In this document: one piece after another, positions 44,301-53,900 of the stretch
Numbering within the stretch: the first letter of the stretch is position 1
How the letters are laid out: every line of letters begins with the position of its first letter
Origin: Elusimicrobia bacterium RIFOXYA12_FULL_51_18
GTDB taxonomy: Bacteria > Elusimicrobiota > Elusimicrobia > Elusimicrobiales > UBA9959
Length of the DNA: 64,000 bases
Assembly (NCBI GenBank): GCA_001800245.1
Contig: MGVA01000028.1
Coordinates: forward strand, 22,678 to 86,677
Direction of reading: 5' to 3'
Position numbers and translations under genes: made by a program
The notes under the pieces: model-generated
What the model was told of the DNA's origin: nothing
Database searches by the model: none
Seen by the model: only the letters and a program-made list of their open reading frames with translations

Positions 44301-44668
44301 AGAAGCTTGAAAAAGCCGGGGGTTACATGGCGAAGGCGGTGGAAGCTTTCGCCGCTAAAAATATAAGGCCTGCCGGGGAAGAGCAATTGAAAGCTTTGAA
44401 CGAACTTGAACTGGGGAACAAAACCCTTGATGATATGCTTGAAAAAATGAAATCTGCCGCCGCCGGGATGGACTCTTCTCCTAAACCTTCCGGAGTATTC
44501 ACGCGGCCGGCCTCCGGCCTGGATTCTTCTCCGGTTAAACTGCCGAAAGCGGGGGATTATATCCCGCCGGCCGAACTGCGCAAAAAGGTCATGGAGTCGC
44601 TTCAGGAGCGTTACCCTTCCTCCCAAAAGGATATTGTGGAAAGTTACCTTAAAAATGTGGCGAAGTAA
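41393..44668 (+). CDS. Large DUF4175-like membrane protein
   Basis: A 1091-residue protein. Two to three transmembrane helices lie in the first 180 residues ('LTAALWLASATAGAVLLF', 'LFTAFSAAWLLWRL', 'LAGLASGLCAAAVIAW'), followed by a large extracytoplasmic part. 'LKDILFSVMPPVYTGEKSS' near residue 300 resembles the Ig-like region of DUF4175 proteins ('PxYTG'). The C-terminal 500 residues are mostly long coiled coils rich in Ala, Glu and Lys ('KEDLAYGAKTAQEKA'). Such proteins often occur with MoxR/VWA genes, absent here. The function is unknown; a scaffold of the envelope is a guess. Start: ATG at 41393, no Shine-Dalgarno seen; a TTG at 41381 is in frame. Confidence 0.8.
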   Translation: MREYSTLHNPLAPGLKKLNAWRAVWFCLRSAGVLLECLTAALWLASATAGAVLLFGMTREQRLLFTAFSAAWLLWRLSAGLADFLPDLRLRRFSVLAEAALPKLKGRLLSALDLSAGALCAGASPAFARRHLEDAAELLKEAPFPGFISFKSVFTPARLAGLASGLCAAAVIAWSDPQTFYWSLRPLSLRPLEDVMDIKPGDAGIMRGRPFRIEAVFKNGGEGEPELFLSAGENVAAVPNRGPLSRKAGYPGAAWSRGFMTGAGSGHFVYAGVSLESDLAYRLKYKELQSSVYRLRVVEPPALKDILFSVMPPVYTGEKSSSFQYLPFESAVLAGSLITVSGAAAGKPFSAALIFDGAGEMPLRAAGGRLKAEFTAAENVSYRLSLKTADGETEPDDPHFIRVLADQAPVVAVLSPAFGALESAPEEEVTAVYEASDDIGLREIRLRRKVQSGGRPVADLSFDKSVKVFAELSMRRFSGEDALELYDLPDGAEAEFDFSACDRSPAAVCSVSGIVKVKVTDFSARHASAYAGLDALKKEVGELKNRENGIISDLGGNRVFTAAEMAAYNNAWRKTAVSAEKLGKELDHDPYLGSGTLARFELFKEDLAYGAKTAQEKAVPETLSGRTAQAVKTHVSLRNSLEAGERGLEAALRFESARSSAFGFEGMARSASDMAGELSSFANGSQDASGGAPGGGKDWRKLERTLEKISAELSRIQALIKDRPPRKTDGKTFVLPAESALEAAGELAAAIKGRDAAKASALAAKLAEKLSQMRRVMEEYAAYQASADEGRGEADKAAELSGRWKALYDAQSAETAAGRELTETLLVKIERARTSLLAELSNTPVLTAKSLAAVKQETPGVYPAVQRAEERLKAKDMAGARAVLEGARVELMKSTCVPCAPALRAAEAEIQGGVDRITRLESDAALLEPAALAPFLSAAEKQERVRQESAALAALITGNYSGAMAASLIEKLEKAGGYMAKAVEAFAAKNIRPAGEEQLKALNELELGNKTLDDMLEKMKSAAAGMDSSPKPSGVFTRPASGLDSSPVKLPKAGDYIPPAELRKKVMESLQERYPSSQKDIVESYLKNVAK

Positions 44669-44729
44669 GCAGCGGCCCCTTTTTCTCTTCCCCTTTTGAG
44701 TGTGTATCCTAAATCACATGACAAGGCTC

Positions 44730-44759
44730 TTGAACATCGCCCAGTAGCCGATGTATAAT
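44730..44759 (+). promoter_or_regulatory. Promoter of FecR/barrel cassette 2
   Basis: TTGAAC at 44730-44735, an 18-bp spacer and a perfect TATAAT at 44754-44759. The predicted start is near 44766, giving a leader of about 70 nt before the ATG at 44838 that contains a terminator-like hairpin. Confidence 0.7.
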
Positions 44760-44782
44760 AGTAACGGTGTTTAGGAGCGTGC

Positions 44783-44815
44783 CGGGACGCAATTTGAGCG
44801 CGTCGCGATTTTTTT
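44783..44815 (+). terminator. Terminator-like hairpin in the leader of cassette 2 (possible attenuator)
   Basis: CGGGACGC (44783-44790) pairs with GCGTCGCG (44800-44807), 7 of 8 bp, and is followed directly by ATTTTTTT (44808-44815). It lies between the cassette 2 promoter and the ATG at 44838, so any transcript from that promoter must read through it. An anti-terminator fold was not resolved by hand. Confidence 0.6.
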
Positions 44816-44837
44816 GATATTCAATGGGGGATTTTCC

Positions 44838-46517
44838 ATGACCTGTCAAACTATAGCGGATATGGGTCCGTTCCGGGGAGCGGTTGGCCGTCCGGGGGCC
44901 ATAGGCCCCGCCGAACCCGGCGGGCGCCGTTTTAGCCGCGGCGCTTACGCGAATATCGTTCCCGGATCCCCGTCGGTTTTTCATCGTTTTTTTTCCGTTT
45001 CAATTTCATTGTTCCTGCTTTTGGGCCTGGAAGTTTTTTCCGATGCGGCCAAGATCACAGATACCTGGGGTAAAGTGGAGGTCAAACGCCAGGGCGCCGG
45101 AGAGTGGCAGAGAGTGGAAGGTTCCGGCACGCTGAAAGCCGGGGATTCCATAAAAACCAATTGGCGCGGCAAACTTCGGATGTATCTGGAAGACGGCTCG
45201 CGTGTGGACATGGGCTCTTCCTCTTCCGTCACGCTTGACGCCGACGGAGCCGCGACTACGACTACGGTTAAGCTCGGAATGGGGTGGCTCAAGGCCTGGG
45301 TAAAAAAGGCCCAAAGAAAATTCGAGGTGCGCACCCCCAGCGCGGTCTGCGCCGTGCGCGGAACCGAATTTGAGGTGGAAACGGACGGGCGTAAAACTTC
45401 GGTAGATCTTGTAACCGGGCTGCTGGCCGTCAGTGATAACGCCGGCAACGAGTCCCTGCTTAATGCCGGACAGCATGTGAACGTGGACGAGCGGGGTATC
45501 GGTTCCGTTCAGTCTATTGAGGAAGGCCGTACCCAGCGCAGAGAGGAAAACCAGGTGGGGCTGAAGAACGAGGTCGCCCTGGATATGACTAAAGAACAGG
45601 TAATGGCCGCGGCTTCAGAGGAAATGAAGCTTGCCGAGTACCAGCAGGGCAAGAGCATGATAGACGTCTTCGGCGAGAGGGTGCGTCTGGAGCAGTATAT
45701 CGTGCGTCCCAGGGATAACCAGTTCAAGCTGGTGGTGCTGAACGACCGGAACGGCAGGTTCGACTATTTTTTCTATAAAGGCACTTTTAATACTTCCCTT
45801 CCCACCGACCTGAGCGTGGCTCTTGGACAGCTCGGGGGCTGCGCGGGCGCTCCGTGCCAATACTACATGACCTCCTACGAAACCGCCAGGTCCAATCTGA
45901 CGGACAAGGTTGAAGAGCTGGCTTCGGGCGGCCATCAGGTTAATGTGAACGCAAACGCTGTGGCCAACGACGACGTGTCCTCATATTTTGATTCTTCCCT
46001 CAACAGTTATGCTGGAGTTTCCGGCGCGTATTGGAAGACGCTCTTTGATAATTATTACATTAAATATAACGGCGTGACCTTCAATACCTGGGAACCCAAT
46101 ACGGGCGTTACCGCATACAACGGTACCCTCGGAACCGGCATACAAGCGTATTTTAAAGATGACGGCACCGAGCAGGATGCCTTGCACAAATACATAGGGG
46201 ATAACGGCGCTTTGGGCACCGCCCTTCCCGGGCAGAACTCCGACAGGAGTCCGGACGGGACGGTTTTGCACGATAAAATCAGGCTTACCTACGGTACCGG
46301 CGGCTACTGGGAACAGTACGATAACTACATCGTGAACGACGAGGGGCAGGTCGCGTCGCTGGGTGATTTCGACGGCAATCGCACGGGGGTTTCTTATAAG
46401 GAAACTCTCCTGAAATGGAATTTCGAGCAGGTGGTGACATGCAGTTTGTTCGGGGGAAGGAAGATCGATCTGGTCATTGAACCCAAGACCCTGATACAGT
46501 CGGGGCTTATAAGATAA
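44838..46517 (+). CDS. Secreted FecR-domain protein, cassette 2
   Basis: A 559-residue protein starting at the ATG at 44838, which has GGGGGA 7 bp upstream; a TTG at 44814 is in frame but sits in the T-run of the leader hairpin. The N-terminus is unusual: about 50 charged and Gly/Pro-rich residues precede the hydrophobic signal segment 'FFSVSISLFLLLGLEVFS', an extended signal peptide. The FecR domain spans about 72-200, with 'KFEVRTPSAVCAVRGTEFEV' at 161-180. Similarity to the protein at 6844-8709 extends past the FecR domain ('RVRLEQYIVRP', 'YIVNDEGQV'). No sigma factor or anti-sigma partner is close. It lies 35 bp before the barrel gene. Confidence 0.85.
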   Translation: MTCQTIADMGPFRGAVGRPGAIGPAEPGGRRFSRGAYANIVPGSPSVFHRFFSVSISLFLLLGLEVFSDAAKITDTWGKVEVKRQGAGEWQRVEGSGTLKAGDSIKTNWRGKLRMYLEDGSRVDMGSSSSVTLDADGAATTTTVKLGMGWLKAWVKKAQRKFEVRTPSAVCAVRGTEFEVETDGRKTSVDLVTGLLAVSDNAGNESLLNAGQHVNVDERGIGSVQSIEEGRTQRREENQVGLKNEVALDMTKEQVMAAASEEMKLAEYQQGKSMIDVFGERVRLEQYIVRPRDNQFKLVVLNDRNGRFDYFFYKGTFNTSLPTDLSVALGQLGGCAGAPCQYYMTSYETARSNLTDKVEELASGGHQVNVNANAVANDDVSSYFDSSLNSYAGVSGAYWKTLFDNYYIKYNGVTFNTWEPNTGVTAYNGTLGTGIQAYFKDDGTEQDALHKYIGDNGALGTALPGQNSDRSPDGTVLHDKIRLTYGTGGYWEQYDNYIVNDEGQVASLGDFDGNRTGVSYKETLLKWNFEQVVTCSLFGGRKIDLVIEPKTLIQSGLIR

Positions 46518-46552
46518 ACCCAAACAGATTTGCGGATTCAGAGGAGGCGGGA

Positions 46553-47830
46553 ATGACATTTAGCGGTACTACGGAATTTATAAGCCGGAAGAACAACAGG
46601 TTTGTTCAAAAAGCGGCCTATCTTATTGTTCTGCTGCTGGCCGCCTGCCGCCTGCCGCTTACCGCGTACGATATTACCCCTTACTACAATGCGTCCCTGA
46701 TGGGCGGGCAGTATTTTTATGAAACCAACGCAGGGGCTCTGGCCGGCAACGCTTCTTTGCTTGCCTCCGCCTCCATGAAATTATCTCCGGTGTTTACTCT
46801 TATCCCGCTCTATAGCGGCCGGTATCAGGGCGCTAAACAGGTGTCGGACCTAGCGGGCGGCGGGACGCTCTTTCAGGCGCTGATGGATCACAAAGCGGCC
46901 GTTAAAGGCGTCTATTCCGTCAGCCCTCTTTTAAAAATTAAGCCCGAGCTGGCCTTTAAGCGGGAGTACCTGAAAGAAACAAAAGATGAAGCCTGGGGCG
47001 ACGGTCTTTTTGACTATAAACGCCCCGGTTTTTCCATTGAAGGGGAATATAAATACAGCGATCCTTTCACTCTTCGCGTCGGCTACGATATTTATAATAT
47101 AAGATTCCACAATTACACATCGCTGGAGTCCCAGATCGGAGCCGTTGACGGAAGTCTTGCCAGGGAAATGGCCGGCGATCATACCCTGAATTCGATGAAT
47201 AATAATTTCTATATCGCAGGCAACGCTAAAATGCCCTGGGAGTCCCTGGGGGATGCGTCTGTCAGTTATACTATGCGTTCTTATGCCCATCAGCATGTAG
47301 TGAATGAGGCGGGGCAATTCAAGTCCGATACCAGAAGCGACAATGTGATCTCAGCCGAATTGGGCTGGCGGTTCCCCAGGAAGCTGGCAAACGGGAAAAT
47401 GATGACGCCGGGTCTGAGCCTTGCCTACGTTATGAACGGTTCGAACCAGAATAGTTATGATGCGCAGAATACCAAATTTATAAAGGACTATTACGCTTAC
47501 GGCAAGGTCAGGACCGGCCTGGACGCGTCCCTGCGGACGCCCCTGGCGGGAGAAAAGCGGTTCTGGGAAACACGGCTTGGCGTGGGGTGGGTCCGGACCG
47601 GCTATGCTGAAAGACTTGTGCAGGACGCCGCCGGACTTTATAAATCCGCCAAGATCTATATCGACGAGCTTACGGCGGCTGGTGATGTCTCTTACGACAT
47701 TGTGAAGAATTTCAAGTTGAAGGCCTCCATGCAGTACGGGCGCCAGAGTTCCAATATGAAATATGAGAAGCTTTATAAATATAGTTACGCGATGTTCAGT
47801 TATCTGATGGGGGTTACATACGAGTATTAG
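46553..47830 (+). CDS. Putative outer-membrane beta-barrel protein, cassette 2
   Basis: A 425-residue protein with an N-terminal extension before the signal segment 'AAYLIVLLLAACRLPLTA'. The body is made of amphipathic strands and ends 'YLMGVTYEY', an aromatic C-terminus typical of barrels. It is a paralogue of the protein at 9511-10740 ('TPYYNASLM', 'DEAWGDGLFDY', 'IRFHNYTSL' align with its counterparts). AGGAGG precedes the ATG. A hairpin and 93 bp separate it from the giant gene. Whether it exports or anchors the giant protein is untested. Confidence 0.8.
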   Translation: MTFSGTTEFISRKNNRFVQKAAYLIVLLLAACRLPLTAYDITPYYNASLMGGQYFYETNAGALAGNASLLASASMKLSPVFTLIPLYSGRYQGAKQVSDLAGGGTLFQALMDHKAAVKGVYSVSPLLKIKPELAFKREYLKETKDEAWGDGLFDYKRPGFSIEGEYKYSDPFTLRVGYDIYNIRFHNYTSLESQIGAVDGSLAREMAGDHTLNSMNNNFYIAGNAKMPWESLGDASVSYTMRSYAHQHVVNEAGQFKSDTRSDNVISAELGWRFPRKLANGKMMTPGLSLAYVMNGSNQNSYDAQNTKFIKDYYAYGKVRTGLDASLRTPLAGEKRFWETRLGVGWVRTGYAERLVQDAAGLYKSAKIYIDELTAAGDVSYDIVKNFKLKASMQYGRQSSNMKYEKLYKYSYAMFSYLMGVTYEY

Positions 47831-47831
47831 G

Positions 47832-47857
47832 CCGGAAATAGCATCGGCTATTTTCGG
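47832..47857 (+). terminator. Intercistronic hairpin between the barrel gene and the giant gene
   Basis: CCGGAAATAGC (47832-47842) and GCTATTTTCGG (47847-47857) form an 11-bp stem with one G-T wobble and a 4-nt loop, right after the barrel stop. There is no T-run behind it, so it may stabilise or process the mRNA, or only partly terminate, rather than end the operon. Confidence 0.5.
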
Positions 47858-47923
47858 AGGGATGAAGGCTGAATGATTCGGGATTGATTTTTTATGAGCG
47901 TTAAAAACAAGGGTGAAATTATT

Positions 47924-50900
47924 ATGACGAAAACACGCATAAATTTGTTCAGAAAATTCCTATTGGCGGCTGTTTTGGCCTTTATCCCGATACGCGCGAT
48001 GGGCGTTTGGCCCGGCAGCGCGGTAAATTATCTTCCGGGAGCCGCCGGGCAGGGCCCTGTTGATAGTTTTTATTCTATCCAGGATGAGACTGGCGGGATA
48101 TATAATGTCTGGACGGCCACCGCTCCGGCGCATCCGAACTATCATCAGGTATATGTGCAGCATATAAATATGAACGGCGTTCCGGATTGGTTTACAAGGG
48201 TTAGTACTTCGGCCAATTATCAGGATTTATATGTGGATCCTAAATTAAGCTACGATGGTCAGACTGCCCTTAACGTGGCCTGGGGAGAACACGTGGATTC
48301 AACCGCCGGATCTGCCAAGGTTATGAAAGTAAAGCGTTTTATTTCTTCCGGCAGCATAGTGTGGGGCGGTGTGGGCGGCATACAGGTATCTTCCGGTATC
48401 ATTGACGGTGGCACGATGGAGATCTCTTCCGACGGCGGACCGGTTTTTATGATGGGGTATCCGGTTGGATCGGGTCTAAAGATGGTGGTTCAGAAATTGC
48501 AGAACTCCGGAGGCGGTTGCGCCTGGCCTGGCATTGGCGATTGCGTTACCGGAGCCTCCGGAACAGAGCTGTACTCCGCGGCCAACACCGATTCTATCGG
48601 TAATGTGGCTTTAGTCCCGTCCTCTTCAGGCATGCTGATAGTAGTCTCAACGGGAGTGGTTTCCGGAGACTGGGCTATTTATGCGCATAGGTTAAACGAA
48701 ACCAACGGTTCCCCTGTATGGTCATCCACTTTGGTCTCCGGTACAGGGGCCCGTGGAGGGATCGTGAACGGTATTTCCGACGGTTCCAACGGAGCTTATA
48801 TTGTTTGGGATGATGCAAGGAGCGGTTATAAAAATGTTTACGCCACAAGAATAGACAATGACGGAGCCGTTGTAACCGGCGGCGCCTGGTCCCTGGGCGC
48901 TAATGCGGGCGTGCAGTTCACAAATTTCACCGACGATATAAATAATATGCATGTAGTCCCGACCGCAGACGGTTTCGCTCTGACATGTTCCACCGTAACA
49001 GGGCAGGACCAGCGATTCCTCTTCGGTACAATGTCCGCGTCCGGGGTTATCCTCTCCTCCGGAGTGACCGCCGGGTTGGAGCCTCTCTACTCCCAAGCGG
49101 TTTGCAGGGATAGCGCCTGTTTTGTCGCGGGTTATAAGGGCGTGCCGGAGTTTACGGCCTATGTGGCCAGGATTACTCCGGGGAACTCCGTCAGTCTGTA
49201 CCCAATGTTTGCGGGCGGGGATTTTCCGTACAATATAGCGCTGTCCTCCGTAGCCGGCGGCATCGCGGCTTCCTGGACCAGCAGCGCCGGCGCGCAATGG
49301 GCGAGGTATGCCCCCGCTACGGTTTTTGACCGGCGCCAGGTTTCGGGCTTAGTCACTTTCAGCGGCGTTTATGAGCCGAATACGGTTCTCACAGTGTGGC
49401 TCAGCACCTCGGCTGATTTTAGAGGAGTCACCGCTTCCACCCATATCCCCAACCCTTCTACTACACAGTCCTATACCATATCCGATATCCCCTCCGGGAT
49501 ATATTATATGGCCCTGACGGCGTCGTTCGACTGGCAAGTGGTTGCCTCCACCCATCCCTGGGGAGTCCTGGGCCAGCTTGGTACGCCTACGGCGGTCGAT
49601 GTCACGATCGGCGACGTTTCGGGTAATAATGTGGCGATGACCGACGGCCATGTCCAGCCGAACCCCTGGTCTCCGGAATCACAGGCGCCTTCCATAGTTT
49701 CCTGCGTGGAGAACTTCGCTAACGGCGGTTCCTGCAGGATAAACGGCAACAGCACTTACGGCAACGCTATCGCCGTGGACGGCTCCGATAATAGTTATAT
49801 CATAGGCACCAATCTGACTGACTCGGCTATTGTGAAGTATGACGCTTCGGGCGTTATCGTTTCTTCAATTACGGCTAAATACGCGGTTTTCAACGATATA
49901 AAAATAAGCCCCGTCAACGGCGATCTTTATGTGGCGGCCCAGGGCCTGGTTTCCGGGATACGCGTATTCCGTTACGCCGCTTCCAATCTTTCTTTTGTTT
50001 CCTCTATAACCGTGTCAGGATACCAGGGAGCGCGCCAGTTGGATTTCGGCGCGGACGGCGAGGTTTATGTGGTTTCCGCGGTGGATAACGGGGGTTCCTA
50101 CGGTAACGATATAAGAGTGGTCAGGCTGTCGGCTAACCTGTCTTCCGTTACCGGAGATTGGAGCGATACGTCCAACGGTCCCGATCAGGGGATCGGCATA
50201 CATGTAAGCGGGGGAGACGTTTTTGTGACGGGGTTTCAGCATCCAGTTTCAACTGATCAGGTTGTTGTCATCAGGCTGAGTACCGCTACCACCATGTCCA
50301 AGCTGGATACAGGGACGGCTGGTACGTCCCCCGTCGTTTTTGCCGAGGGGGAAGGTTTCAACCATTTCCGCGTCACTTCCGACGCCACAGGCGTTTATGC
50401 GGCTTATAGTTATCTTCTTAATACCAGCACCCAGACCGCTATATACCGCTTTGACAGGTCGAATATGTCGGCCGGATATTCGTCGGCCACCATGGCGGGC
50501 GCCGCCGCTTTCGGCGATCTTAAATCTTCCGGTTCCAAGTTTTTTGTTGTTGCGCAGTCGGATGGCAACCAGGCCCGTGTAACGCGGTACGATGCCGCAA
50601 CTTTTGCGGCGGAGGCCTCCACCCGCGCTTCGGTACCTGCCGCCTACGGCATGGCTCCCGGCGGTATGGCCTTTGGCACCGGTGGAGAGGTTTATCTGTC
50701 GGGTGCGCTGCCCGATGCCGGTGATTCTGCGAGTATCGGTATAACCAAACTTGATTCTGTTGCCGGTCCGGTTCCGGGGGAAGAGGAGCTTATTACGGTA
50801 TATGTCTCTACCGCAGACGCTTCGCCGGCCGCTTTTACAACCGGGGTGGAAGCCGCCGCCTTGAGGATGGATATCTATACCGTTTCGTCCTCAACTTCTA

Positions 50901-53900
50901 TTTCCAATGTCAGGGTAAGCGTCAATCCGAATGGCCCCTATACGCGGGCGGCCTATGTGGGTTTTTATGTGGATAGCAACCGAAACGATATCTGGGAGCC
51001 GGGAACCGACGCGCTTATTTCAAGCGCCGCCGTTACCTCGGCTTTTGTGGACCTGCCTGTGGCCGCGGGAATAATAAATAACGATCCGTACGGTTCGTTC
51101 ATTACCCTTACTCCCTCCGCTTCAGCTCTAGGTTCCAGTATAAATCTTGGCATAGATTCAACCGCCTCATTCACCGTGGGAGGCGTTATGGCGGAGCAGG
51201 CTGTGTATCCCATAAGGTCGGACGCGAGATTGGTTCAGCCCCCGGTGTCCTTCAGCGGGGGAGGGCTTAACGGGCCGAGCGCTTCGATTTTGAACGGCAC
51301 GGCTATGGATCAGGGTGTAGATGTAAAAGCCTATGGTTCAAGCGTTTATGCCATAGGTATAGCGTATCCTAACTCCGTGTTGATAAAATACAGCACTTCC
51401 ACAGGCCAGGTGGCCGCTTTGACCGGCCTTTCGGGAGTGGATTTCACGGCTTTAGCCGTGAATGCGAACGGGATTTATGTAACCGGTAAGGGCTACTATG
51501 CGCCCGGGTTCGTGACTATAAAATACGCGCATGATCTAACGATTGTTTCTTCGGTCACGCTCGCGGGGGCTTCCAGCGCCTACGGTATAACTCTGGATGG
51601 CGCCGGCAGGGTATATGTTATCGGGGACAATGCCGGAGAGGGCGGGAGCAATAACGATTACAAAATAGTCGAATACAATTCCGATCTGGTCCAGCAGGGC
51701 GCGGCTCATATCTGGAACGCGGGCGGAGTTGACTATGGCAAGGGTATAGCCGTATCCGACGACGGTTCTCTTATTTATGCGACCGGCCTTTCGCTTATGG
51801 GCGGAGCCACATATTACGCCACCGCTAAATTCGACGGAGCTTTTGTATTCGTTTCTTCAACCGCTTATCCGGGTTATGCGGACGATCATATTGATACGGT
51901 CGACATAGTGCAGAATAGCACCAGCGGCGCCGTTTATTTGGCCGGTTCCGCTAACCACGAGGCGATGCTGCTTGCCAAATATAATTCCAATCTGGTGCTG
52001 CAGTCCACCGCCGGGGTCTACAGCCCGGCTTACGCTGTGGGCGCCGGTATCGCGCAGGATAGCGTCGGCAACGTATATATAGCCGGCGGCTATAATGCCG
52101 GCGGCGCGGCGCATGATGAGAATACGGTGGTCAAATTCAGTCCCGCCTTGGTCAGGCAGTCCAGTGCTACGACCTTTTCGGCATACGGATTTGAACCCGG
52201 TGGTCTCGCGCTGGACGGTTACGGGTATCCGTATGTGACCGGCGTGCTGTTGGTTTCCGGTTCTTCTTCCACCTGGGATATGAAAACCGTCCGGCTGGCC
52301 CAGCTTGCCGATGTGGTAGCCGCAAAGCCTTATATAACGGTAACGGTTCCTTACGGTGGGGCGGTGGATGTTTCAAGCGGCATAAGGTATATCGACATTA
52401 CATTCAGTGAGCCTGTGACCCCGGCCTCGCTTAATGCCGGCGGCGATGGTTTGTCTCCTTATCTTATGTTCAGCAAGCCGGGCGGGTATCATAACCCGAG
52501 ATTTACCGGTTTTAGCAATCTCTACGGCAATACTTACCGGATAGCTATGGTGGATGTGGATCTTGACTCCAACACCGTGTACACGGTAGAGGCCGCTAAT
52601 TTTGAAAGCGGTTCGGCAGTAGTAATGGATCCGGCTTCTTTCTCCTTCACTACAACAGGCTCCGCTCCCGCGGGGAAACCGTCCATCACCGCCACCAATC
52701 CGACCGCCGGCGCAACCGGGGTTTCCCTTGGGTTGACGGCTATAGATATAACTTTCAGCGAACCTATAGTTCTGGACGCGGGAGATATAGGCGGTAAGAT
52801 AAATCTGTTTGTCGGGGCGGAAGATCGGTACAACCTTCTCTCCACATTTACATATGTTTCAGGCAATACTTACAGGCTTGAACTTAAAAACGGGCCTCTT
52901 GCGGCCGGGACGGTTTACAGGGTTGAACTGTCTAATTTCGCTAATGAAAGCGCGGCGGTTATTGACCCGGATTCATTCAGCTTTACCACCGAAGCCGGCG
53001 CGACGACGGTGAACCTGCTGGTGCAAAATGCCGCTTCCCCTTACATGAGGTATTACAGTACCAACTCCGCTCTGAAGCTTTCCCTTTGGACGGATTCCGG
53101 CTCCTCTCAATGGTCGGCAATGACCGTCAATCTTGGAGGCACGGTCGTGCCCTGTTCCGACGTGGATGCTTTGTATGTGTACAGGGACAGCGGGGACGGG
53201 GCATATTCCGACACAAACGATTCCTATGTCGGTTATGCGTCGCCCTGTAACGGCGGTACGTTCAACTTCTATACCCCGGAGACTATAGGCGTTTCCACCA
53301 GTGTTTACTTTGTGACCGTGAGTCCCAGATCCAGCGCTATCGGCAAAACCGCGCGTCTCACTATTACAAGCACGGCCGCGTTCACTATAGGCGGTTCGGA
53401 CGTTATGCATTCGCTTACCGGCATGCCGGCTAATTCGGCCATAGCCACTGTGATGAACTATATATATGCCAGCGAAATGGGATCATATAATTACGACACC
53501 AATATTTCGGTGATAGCGGGACAGGCTTTGCAGATAAATGCGACCGGCTATTGGAATTATGACGCCACACATCAGGTGAACGCGGACGGTTCTGGCGAGT
53601 GTTCCAGTACTTGTCCTTTGCCTTCGGCCTACCGCGGAGCGCTTATAGCCCGCGGCGATTCGACTCCCTGGTTCGTGGTAGGCCGGTCCACCACTATCGT
53701 GCTCGGCTACAGCGATACGCTGCGCCTTGCGATGAACGACGACGACTATAACGATAATACCGGCATAATGATGTTTGAAAAAGCCGCCCAGGCCGTCACC
53801 AAGATCTGGACCGGAGCCGCTTGCGGAGGCGTAGGCTGCAACGAGGCCGGGAATCCCATGAACTGGCAGGGCGGAGTCCTGCCCGCCTACGGAGATAACG

